A DNA stretch of 64,000 bases from the NCBI GenBank assembly GCA_015698045.1, contig BLAL01000019.1, positions 126,501-190,500 of the forward strand, read 5' to 3'. Position numbers and translations under genes: made by a program. The notes under the pieces are model-generated. The model was not told where the DNA came from and searched no databases. It was given only the letters and a program-made list of their open reading frames with translations. Below, piece by piece: positions 54,870-64,000 of the stretch. Source of the stretch: Rhizophagus clarus. Lineage: Eukaryota; Glomeromycota; Glomeromycetes; Glomerales; Glomeraceae. Positions within the stretch are counted from its first letter, which is position 1. Each line of letters starts with the position of its first letter.

Positions 54870-57800
54870 TGCTAATATTTTCTTTACTATCTAACCACTT
54901 GCTAATAGGATCCCGCTTACTTTTAATAGAGATCTCTGGACTAAATTTTAATTTTACTAATAATTTTACCGGCTTTCTTGTCTATATTTCACATGTTTTA
55001 CCAAATATTGTTAATAATTCAGATACTTCATCGGTAATATAATCCAATCGACCTAAATGATATACTGTACATATGAAAGACTATCAACAGAATTTACCCC
55101 TACATTAATATGAGCATGACGTTCACCAATTTTTTGGTACTTAGCTATCACTCTATCAAGACATAATTTATTGTCAGAAAGGACAATAATGAAATTTCTA
55201 ATCCTATTTCATGAACTATAAATAAACCAATTTTAATACAAAATAATTATACATCAAAAATAAATAATTTAATAATACCTGGTATATTTTTTGGAATTCT
55301 ATTATCTAATGCTCTTTTTCTCATATCCCATCTGTTAAAATGAGGCTTAATTGCTGTAAATTCATCACTTTCTTGTAAAAGTTCGAACAAGATCATTAGC
55401 AGCATTTCTTTCAATTATTTTACTTTTATTTCTAAGACCACGTATTTTTTCTGCCCGTGAGAATGCATTGTGAGACTGTCTTATGTTAATTGCGTTTGAA
55501 ACTATTAAATTTCCATTTGCATCAAATAAAATCTCCTCCGACCTCCGACTCCTGTGAATTATTATTTATATCATTAAGAAAAGAACGGTTATGTGATATT
55601 ATATACTGAATTTCCTTTACTTCTATTTGATTGGATATTTCACTATGAGAAATATCGTCATCATCTTCATCGGAATCATCGTAATCTCCACCATCAATAC
55701 TATCGTCATTATCGTTTTCACTATCATTTTCTAAATCTTCGATACACCCATTTTGACCAATTTTTGCTGATCGAGAAACTTTAAGTGCAGCTCTTTGAAT
55801 CATTAAGTCCTCATCAAAAAAAGTATTATTTCGACTTTCTTGCTCATAATTCATCATCTTCATATTGTGTCAAATCATTCACCAAATTATTATTATCAAC
55901 AACAAAAATAGGCGCCAATTCAAATTCATTGGACACCAAATTAACCATTTTTATGCATTTTGATGAGCAATTCGGACGGCATCATAAATCTCAGAGTTTG
56001 AAGGCCACTTTCGTAATATTTCCATCAATACTCTGTGTATCAATATCAATAACGTATTCTATGTAATTAAATTTTTTAATTTAATATCGTAATATTTAAA
56101 AATTCAAAATTACTTACCAATTGCTGATAGTTTATCTTTATCATATTTGAATTCTCCACTCCTAATAATTTTATCATGGTACATTACTTTATAAAACTCA
56201 AAGCTGTAAAACCCGGTACAAGCATTCCAAAGACATGCTCAAGCGCCTCTATACCATGCTCCCAAAGTAATAACGGATAATCAGAATAATAATCTCTATG
56301 TGCAACAATAAGTAAAACGAGATTCTGCTAAACTAATAAAAATATTGTAGCTTTGTAACAAAATAAAACTTCGTATATAAGAGTACCACTTTGTAGAAAC
56401 CTTTAAATGTGCTTTATAGATAAAAGTATTCAAATATTGTAAAAAGAAAAATGCCTGCATTACCATTATAATTCTTGTTTTATGATTAATTTGATGATTC
56501 AAATAGGCATCAAACAGTTATTAAGAAAATTTAATTAGTAATATTAAATAAATAACAAATAACTTCGTATTATCAAAAAACATGTTACCTAATATGAACA
56601 TATAAAAAAAAGCCTGTTTTTCCCGGTGATAAATACCATCTTTTTGACACATTGATATTAAATCAGAATGAAATGTTCGATACGCAGCAGCGTCATCTTG
56701 TTTGTCAACATTACGAACATCTCTGATACAAATAGGCGAATTAGGAATTTGAGCAAATTCAAGTAATTGATCATAACGAACTGTATCACTTCCAAATGTA
56801 AGCAATTTTGAACCGTAATGTACTTGATTACGTGCAGTCTTTTTAGCGTGTTTCGGACATTGAACACGGATGATAGGCCGATTGTTATAAATTGGTGCAC
56901 GAAATTTTATTCCATAAAATGAATCTTAAAAAATTTTTCAACAATTTCATTATTCATTATTCCTTTTTGCGCTTTCATTTCTGCAATTGCTCCATCAGCA
57001 CCAATAGTTAGCAGGTTTATTCTTGCACGAGCTGTCATATCTATTATATTAAGTAGAAGTTGACTAATTTCTGTAGCTTTTACACCCCCTTTTGTTGGCA
57101 TTACCGCTATCATTACTGGTGGGATTTTGCTTATCGGAATCTAAATAACTAATATTCGTGAATTTTCAAATTCGCTGTTCACAGTATTCAAAGTAAATAA
57201 AATCTTTATATTCAAATTACCTTAAGGATAAATTCTCTAATTTGGTTAGCTACAGCGTTATTGTCACGAATTAATTTGACTGTAGTATGTATATCTTCGT
57301 ATGTAGAAACTTTGAAAGATAATACCAATCCCATTATTGCTCCAAAATCTTGAGAAAATGCAACTTTGGGCCGAAGCTTAGTATAATCGGTCATTAAAAT
57401 TACCGGTCCCTTCCAATTTGCAACCTTTGCAAATCGCATGATATTTTCAAATGATAAATCTGGATTAGTGAATATGTCCTGATCTTTGGTCCGCTGTCGT
57501 CTAAATAAAAATTTAATATTAATTATTGTTACCGGCTATTTAAATTAACCAAATTCATTTTACCTGATATATTGTAAACTTATGACACTAAAGGCATTTT
57601 TAAATATTGAATAGGTTCTTGAACTTTCGGACAACAAGCTGAAAAATGCAACAAATGTTCTGAATAGCTAGCTAAGACCATTTTTTTCTTTGCCGCGTTC
57701 TTCCAAATTTTTGATTTTGACCATTAAATTAGCCAATTCGGTAAAGGTTTTATATAAATTAAATGCACCTTTTTGACCCAATTCGGCTAATTCTAGCCAA

Positions 57801-58174
57801 ATTTTTGTTTCTTGCTCAGCACTAGCATGATAGAACTTTTTCAGATTAGCATTTTGAAGGGCTTTAGTGAACTCGTAATGTTTGGGTATAAACTTTGCTA
57901 TAGTATTATCATGACGCTTCTAATAATAATATATTAAATGATTGTTAGAATAATTAATAATTCAAGATTCAATTATCAAGATACTCACTTCGTTTAAAGC
58001 ATCTTTAAAACGTGTATTTTCATGTATAGCTTGACAACTTATACAAATACCACTTGGATCTCGAGTTTTTCGCTCACAATTCACAATATTGAAGATAGAT
58101 AGATTACGTGCTGAAAATGTAAAAATCAAATTGGAGCTAGGAATGTCGTAAAAGAATGAATGAAATATGTACAT
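54870..58174 (-). pseudogene. Decayed member of a fungal multigene family
   Basis: The minus strand has exon-like pieces. These include CERKTRDPSGICISCQAIH (58070-58010), FIPKHYEFTKALQNANLKKF (57890-57835), and NIMRFAKVANWKGPVILMTD (57445-57385) with FGAIMGLVLSFKVSTYEDIH. Then come AVMPTKGGVKATEISQLLLN and TIGADGAIAEMKAQKG (57110-56945), RPIIRVQCPKHAKKTARN (56885-56830), and KLLTFGSDTVRYDQLLEFAQ with KQDDAAAYRTF (56805-56660). After those are a segment near 56265 and an Asp/Glu/Ser-rich part (55863-55522). GT...AG borders separate some pieces, but stops and frame changes occur in others. I recall similar proteins in large numbers in fungi, sometimes near transposons. No catalytic function is assignable. 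Confidence 0.45.
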
Positions 58175-60436
58175 ATTTTTTTACTTGGAATAAAATTTCT
58201 TAGATATTATTTTTTGTAATTGTGCAATTTATTTATTTTTTTTTTTTTACGCTAAAAATTCATACTGACCGTTATTGTCTTCAGCCGTCTTGGTCAGTAA
58301 TTTCCTAAACTTCAAGAAAATCATGCAATATTATTGCACAATCCTACCAATTTATTAAATTTATTACTATTTTACGTCTTTTATTGCTTTAAACCTAACT
58401 TTTGTCTCCCAAAGCATGCTCTACTACATGGATTTTTAAATGTATTCTATTCTATAAAGAATAAAGTCTGAATTGGTTTAAACTCGTACGATCCTGGCCA
58501 TCTATCACAATTGATAAAATCCCTTTAAATCAAATGATTTCTTAACATTAAATTGCTTCTTGTAAGAAATGCTGTTGGAGCTTGTGCAAATGTTTCATTT
58601 AAATTAAAACAGGGTTCCATTTATTGCTTCGATAACATTCTATAACTTGCTGTAATAAAAAAAATATATATATATTAGATTAATAGTAGTTCGATTTTAT
58701 TCCCAAATTTTTTGGTCACATTATTTAAACTTGAAGTTTCTTCATTAGGAAGCCCTAACTAAAATCCTATAATTTATGGAATTCTAAAAGTTAGTTAAAT
58801 TCCTAGATTCTATGCTCGTGTAAAAATGATCTACAAATCTGCGTCGCAAAATATTTAAATACTAACTGTTAAGTTTAGACAGTATTCAGATTTAGAATAT
58901 ATTCCTATATTCTAAGTACCTTTCTATTCCATTAGATTATATTGTAGATATTATCTTTTCGCTATGTAATTTATTTTTACTTCTTTTATAAACCATTTTG
59001 ATAAAATAAGAAGAGTTTTTTTTTTTCACAAGAAACATTTTATTTTTTACACGAAAAATGAAGGATTTACATCCTAAATTCACCCCGCCCTCCTTCCATA
59101 AAACACGTTATTTATATTGTAAAGTAGAACTATAGTGCAAAAATGTCAGTTAGTTAATGAAGAAATATTTGTCCGTAAAAATACATTGAATGTCCGTATA
59201 TGGATGTATAAGTTATAGCGACATGAGAATGTGAATTTGAGAGGTTCAAAAAAAAAAAAAAAAAAAAAATTTATCTATAACATTTAAAAAGGCAGAAAAA
59301 CCCATCATTCTTCAGATTTTTCTATGTATTTATTATGTTTATACGAACAAACTAACGAAATAAAATTTTTTTTATTACAATGCATGCTAAGATTTCGACA
59401 AACACAATCCTACTGAACAACTTTCATGATAAAAGAGATTACGACTGTGTTGAGGGTTGGACACCATGATGTAATGAAAATTATCTATCTAAAAGGCCTT
59501 ATTCTGTCTAATAGGATATTGAATATTTTGAAAAGGCTGGTGTAGTATAAAATTTTACTCGGTATGTATACAACTGTTTTTTATACTAATTATTAAAATT
59601 TTTTGTTCAAATAATAATAAGATAAATGCAAGCTCTTAGGTGGGCCTCACTACTAAACGTGAAAAGAAATCCGTATTACGTCGGAATACAGATCACGATT
59701 GATAATTTGGTAGAACATAAAATAAACATATAATGTAACTGATAAGTTGGTTGCAATTAAAATAAATTTTAATACTAAAATATATGCATAAATGAAAAGA
59801 AACAAAGTTAGTTCGTGTATATAAAGTGGAGAATCCGATATTAAAGTATGAAAAAATTTTTAAAATCATGTAAAAAATATTTTAAAAATTAAATTTTCTA
59901 GTACGAGTAGGACTGAATACCGAATTTCACTAACAGAAGACGCTCTCTGATACAGAATTGCATAAGAGTGTAAAGAGGGTTTAACTAAGAAGCGTCGTGT
60001 AGAAGAGATTTACGGGGCGGTGTAAGTCCGCAGTCATTAGCATAGAGCTTCATCGGCGATCTTATATTTATTTTTAGTAAAAGTAATCGGCGTGACGAAT
60101 CGACACGAACACGTGATTTTTTTGTTGAAATTGCGCAATGATAGACGAATTGTATAGAATACTATCGAGATAGTTACGTGGGCTACTTTACTGCATATAC
60201 AATATGACGAGATTCCTTGCAAGAGGCAACATTTATTGCATTATAAAGTCATCAATGGTTAACAAATTTCTTGGCAAATATAAAAAGTTCGCAAATATAA
60301 TAGCATTTTATTTGTATGAATAAGTATAAGTCTTTTAATTTTAATATTTACACTAAGAAAGATTAAGCTTTAATTTATATTCGAAAGAACTCTTCTCTCT
60401 TCTGTCATACTTGAATTGAGCTTTCTTATCACGATC
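58175..60436. other. Long spacer without a supported gene
   Basis: AT-rich, with an A-run of 20 at 59249-59268. The GC-richer piece 59930-60230 (containing ACGGGGCGGTGTAAGTCCGC) has only a 61-codon minus frame without supporting signals. It was examined for tRNA-like folding and none was convincing. Confidence 0.4.
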
Positions 60437-60504
60437 CTAGAATAAAAATTAAATACTAATTAGATTAAGCTTTCTATTGAATATATTAAATCAATTTGCC
60501 TTAC
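60437..60504 (-). other. Probable 3' UTR intron of the coiled-coil gene
   Basis: Downstream of the stop at 60528, the minus strand reads CATGCAGAAG|GTAAGGC ... TTTTATTCTAG|GATCGTG, a complete short intron of 68 bp. It lies after the stop codon in the same orientation as the gene. Confidence 0.5.
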
Positions 60505-60527
60505 CTTCTGCATGTTTATTATTAAAA

Positions 60528-61250
60528 TTAGGGTAAATCAGTCGCTTTCATTTTCTGATTTCTGATCGGAAAAATAAATGCATCATTTCCCGTGGGTAGT
60601 AAATTTATGTCCCATTTATCAAGTGCATCCAGTGCCTTTTGTAAAGGAGGTTTGTACTGATTCATTTCGTCGGGAATTGGAGCATGAAGTAACAATTTTA
60701 CTTCATCAAAACTTTGATCATTTGAATGAAATTGAGTATTGTTTTGATCTTTCATTTGACGTAAAAGTTCAATGTCATAGAGTGACATGCCAATTTCCTT
60801 TAATTTTATCTCTAGCTCTTTAAGACATTCAGTTTGTTTTTCTGTCAATAACAAATTTTTGGAGAGACGAACAAGGCTCGTTTTCACAAGCTTCCAGTCA
60901 CCTTTTTCTAAACGATTTGTCACCTCGGTTATGAAGATGGAAATCCAATCACGATAAGTACCTAAAAATTTTACGCTATTTATCTGACGCACCCTATCAA
61001 GTTCTAACTGCTCAATGCGATATTCTAACCGATCAATATAAGATGTATGAATTTCTAAGATTTCCTCCATCATATCATATGAATCCATAAAATTCTTTTG
61101 TAAACTTCCAATACATTCATAACAACGATCTATTTCATTTTTATAAATATAGACCGAAAGTTTTCCAAATAAGGTGTCACATTCCTTCTTTAAGACTTCA
61201 ATACGTCCCTTCAATTCACTACATCTCTGTTTAATGTTAGCTTCACTCAT
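60528..61250 (-). CDS. Coiled-coil protein of unknown function
   Basis: An open frame of 240 residues starting MSEANIKQRCSELKGRIEVL at 61250. An upstream in-frame Met at 61316 adds 22 residues of uncharged, Tyr/Ile-rich sequence that is more likely untranslated. Residues 5-50 and 75-100 (LEYRIEQLELDRVRQ) have heptad-like spacing, and 140-180 (LTEKQTECLKELEIKLKEIG) forms another helix. The C-terminus is Pro-containing (HAPIPDEMNQYKPPLQK) and ends KMKATDLP. It is intact and moderately GC-rich relative to its surroundings. No family recognised. A structural or adaptor role is only inferred from the coiled coils. Confidence 0.65.
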   Translation of the reverse strand: MSEANIKQRCSELKGRIEVLKKECDTLFGKLSVYIYKNEIDRCYECIGSLQKNFMDSYDMMEEILEIHTSYIDRLEYRIEQLELDRVRQINSVKFLGTYRDWISIFITEVTNRLEKGDWKLVKTSLVRLSKNLLLTEKQTECLKELEIKLKEIGMSLYDIELLRQMKDQNNTQFHSNDQSFDEVKLLLHAPIPDEMNQYKPPLQKALDALDKWDINLLPTGNDAFIFPIRNQKMKATDLP

Positions 61251-61316
61251 GGCCGTGGAATATGAATTATTATAAATGAATATGCGAATGAAGTATTTCA
61301 AATTGTGAAGAGGCAA

Positions 61317-61840
61317 ATGTAGAAATTTGTGTTTTGAATAGATATTACTTTTCTATGTTTTCGAACTTTGTTTTATGAAGAATAGATAATATAAGATGGC
61401 CAAGTATATACTATTCTGAATACAATAACAATTTTGTCTGTACGCGAAGATATGATTAATACAATAACAAATTTGTCAGTACGCGAAGATATGATTAATA
61501 CGGGTTTAACGGTAACTCTGTGATTTCTTATAGACTCTTGCATAAACTTTTTCTGTGATTTCTTATAGACTTTTAAATTGTGGCTTGTAATGACGTAATA
61601 CAGCAAAAAAATATAGATACTTTGACAAAAAATCAGTAAGCATAGTAATTTATCAGTACATGAAAAAAAAAATGATTAATGAGATTTTATGATTACTCAT
61701 TAGACGATTCAGCGGTATTTATTATATATGATGGACTAATGGCGTAATTTTTAGTCGTACTATACGATTGACCGTATTTGGCTAAGTATTTGACTAACAA
61801 TGGCTTTTTAAATTAATAAAGCGCAGTAACGTACGTACTG
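61317..61840. repeat. Upstream spacer with short tandem duplications
   Basis: A unit of about 40 bp containing GTACGCGAAGATATGATTAA is present twice in tandem (61430-61500), and CTGTGATTTCTTATAGACT is present twice (61517-61535 and 61551-61570). GTCAGTACGCGAAG and related words suggest replication slippage. No gene. Confidence 0.7.
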
Positions 61841-61865
61841 GATGATTTTCACGTTCAACTTTCTA

Positions 61866-62775
61866 AACATTATGGACTCGTTTACGTATCGTAGTTTGAA
61901 AGAAGCTTTAAAAGATTATCAACATTATGTTTCTAATAAAAAAAAAAAGATAATGATAATCATAACTATGAAAGATAAAAAAAAAGATAAGAAAAAAAGA
62001 GAATATAAAGTAAAAAATCAGATTTAATTTAAATTCTTAACTGTTTAATATTATATTAATTTATAAATACTTATTATAATAATAAAATGATAAATTGGAA
62101 GATATGATAAGTGAAAAAATTAAAGAAAAAATACTAAAACCTAAGTCAGTTAAAACTAAAAAAAAAAGATATAGTAACAAATAGAATACCAAAAGAAAGT
62201 AAACTTGATAAAAAAGAAAAAATGATTAGTAAAATTATGATACAATTAAAAAATAAATATATTTGTAATTTTCATAATCACAAACATTGTTTTATAAAAA
62301 ATGGCTATTATTTATTTTTATTAAATGTATCATTTTTGATATAAGCTCAAAATATTGTAAGTCTTTATTAAAATAATTATAATATTATAATATTTATATT
62401 ATGACTAATAGAATTTTTTTTTATAGTTTAGAAATAATACAAATTTTAAAATACTTAATTTTTAGCATGTTATATTTTATTAAACCTTCTTTTTATAATT
62501 CTTCAAATTTAAACTCTAATGAAAATTTTTCATACCAATTTTTATATAGTTTAAAATTATATTCTTTTTATAAATAAATTTTTAGAAAAGTTGGACAGAA
62601 AATATGATCCAAATAAATTTACATGTTATTTGCAAAAATTTGAAAAGAAAAAAATTCAGATTAACCATTTATTTAGATTATTTGATATAGAATATAATAT
62701 TATAGCCTTATAAATATATCAAAAATTGGTATTAAAAAAATATTATATGATGAATCAAAGAAAGTTAAAATTTGA
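61866..62775 (+). pseudogene. Second decayed copy of the SAM-like-domain family
   Basis: The N-terminal piece SFTYRSLKEALKDYQHYVSN (61875-61935) is followed by Lys-rich sequence. Then come KLDKKEKMISKIMIQLKNKY and CNFHNHKHCFIKNGYYLFLL (62205-62325), a gap with an intron-like segment, and a C-terminal SAM-like piece: KFLEKLDRKYDPNKFTCYLQ, then KFEKKKIQINHLFRLFD and INIGIKKILYDESKK (62575-62770). The order (DYK/DYQ segment, CxxH cysteine/histidine segment, SAM-like end) parallels the copy at 45605-46640. Stops, for example within 62333-62345, indicate decay. Confidence 0.5.
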
Positions 62776-62779
62776 ATAA

Positions 62780-63590
62780 ATTTACATTATATTATTTTAT
62801 AATAGTTTTAAATTTAGTAAATAAATTTTTTTGAATGTGATTATTAATTTTTCTATCAGTGTATTTTATATATATGTATAAAGATCTATTACATATAAAT
62901 TAATTATTACAAATATTATTTTGTTATATTAGAAATAGTTTGAAATAAAGCTATAAAAAGTATATAAATAGGATTATCACAATTATTAACAATATCTCTA
63001 TATCTTTTAGCTAAATTTTTAACAGTGAATATAATAGTAAATAAAGTACCTCACATTTAAATTCTTCAATTAATTTTACCAAATCTTCATCATGATAAAT
63101 ATAAGCATTATTTATAATAAGTATATTATTTTTACCAGGATATAGTTCATTTATGATAACTTAAAAATAAATATAAATAAATAAATAATTTTCTTTATTA
63201 AAAAGATATAAATAATTTTCTGTAAATAAATAATTACCATTTATATTAATATAGAACTGGGAAAATTCTATTAAATGTTGCCACAGAGCTATGATTTGAA
63301 AAGTACTTTAAAATAAATAAATGTCACCACCAAAATAATTAGTAAAAGTCACATGCTGATTTGCAACAATAAAAATTTTTCTGCGAGGATTTTTCCTTTC
63401 TTGATTGGATTACTATATTTGGACTAGGTATATGTGAATAAATGGTTATATAGCTAATCATGTTGTGATTCACATTCATATGTTTTTTTGATATTTTGTG
63501 AATACTTTATATAAAATTTTTCCAGTCCTGTTAATATAAAGGTTTGAAATCTATCTTTATTATAACTACCTTTTATAATATTCACTGGTC
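62780..63590. other. AT-rich spacer
   Basis: No supported gene or repeat beyond TAAATAAATAAATAA-type microsatellite near 63165-63190. Confidence 0.5.
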
Positions 63591-63594
63591 AAAA

Positions 63595-63810
63595 TCAATT
63601 CTATCGGGTACATATCGGGGACTTATATATCGGCGGCTAATCGGATAAATATCGAGTATTTTTACATATCGGGTACCCGATTTATTACACTTCAAAATAT
63701 GCCTAATTACCAAGACCCCGATATCTAAACTATTGGTCACCGATATGTTATTTAATATATATCGGGCACAGTTCTATCTTACACATATCGGGTACCCGAT
63801 ATGTGATACA
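63595..63810. repeat. ATATCGGG-rich repeat with a perfect 24-bp palindrome
   Basis: The words ATCGGG, TATCGG and their complements occur about a dozen times in 210 bp. The string ATATCGGGTACCCGAT occurs twice (63666 and 63785). At 63782-63805 it extends to a perfect palindrome whose half is CACATATCGGGT. The block is far richer in CG dinucleotides than the neighbourhood. It may be part of a transposon end or a protein-binding array. The window ends too soon to see a partner. Confidence 0.6.
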
Positions 63811-64000
63811 AATTTTAATACGTTAGATTTCATATTATATAACGTATTAAGAAATTTTTTAGAGTTTACTTTCTTTATAGATTTTTCTTTTTAGACATTT
63901 TTAATTCGTTTAATGTAGTTAAAAAATTTTTATTGTCTTATTTATTGAATGCATTATCAAGTTTATAAATTTTTTGTAAAGTGTTTAAAAGTATAATTAT

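Noticed and set aside
59990-60070. GC-richer block that might hold a tRNA or other structured RNA
   Set aside because: No cloverleaf arms or A/B box pair could be aligned by eye.

Overview
The window looks like nuclear DNA of a very AT-rich, intron-rich and repeat-rich fungus. The best fit is an arbuscular mycorrhizal fungus of the Rhizophagus type (Glomeromycota). That is inferred from short AT-rich GT...AG introns, a kinase-like domain fused to Sel1 repeats, a yeast-type PX-PH phospholipase D, and many decayed mobile-element and expanded-family fragments in >75% AT spacer. No bacterial operons, rRNA, tRNA or CRISPR arrays were seen.

Region 1 (561-14856) is one large DNA element, about 14.3 kb, with terminal inverted repeats of about 1.15 kb and a flanking direct repeat reading TTATAC/TATAC. 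It carries, from left to right: a decayed family-B DNA polymerase (+), two retropepsin-like fragments (+), an unknown decayed frame (-) beside a nested hAT-type MITE, a long Gag-like/retropepsin polyprotein with a CCHC knuckle (-), a retroviral-type DDE integrase (+), and a small unknown gene (-). Both terminal repeats encode a small Cys/His-rich protein. The combination of PolB, integrase and long inverted repeats is Polinton/Maverick-like. However, the viral parts I looked for (packaging ATPase, capsid, cysteine protease) are not visible, and Gag-like and aspartic-protease genes stand in their place. This is the most notable system in the window. It is inactive here: nonsense codons, frameshifts, and a catalytic Asp of the polymerase changed to Asn.

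Region 2 (14857-21600) is AT-rich spacer with a 366-bp MITE and a 1.5-kb TA-flanked inverted-repeat element. The latter holds an array of very short exon-like units bracketed by splice signals.

Region 3 (21620-26622, -) is a complete 19-exon phospholipase D. Its exon lengths sum to exactly 1226 codons only if a 9-nt and a 5-nt micro-exon are included. The 9-nt exon splits the first HKD catalytic motif.

Region 4 (26623-44065) is the host gene-rich part: a small two-exon gene (-), a mitochondrial-type PPR protein (-), a galactokinase-family enzyme (+) divergent from it, a pseudokinase-Sel1 fusion gene (-), a doubtful coiled-coil locus (+) and a small three-exon gene (+).

Region 5 (44066-64000) is accessory DNA. 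It contains two decayed copies of a SAM-like-domain family, Tc1/mariner and MULE-like relics, a TA-flanked MITE, a 1.2-kb minisatellite of about 33-bp units, a two-exon gene of unknown function, a decayed fungal multigene-family member, an intact coiled-coil protein gene with a probable 3' UTR intron, and a palindrome-rich repeat near the right end.
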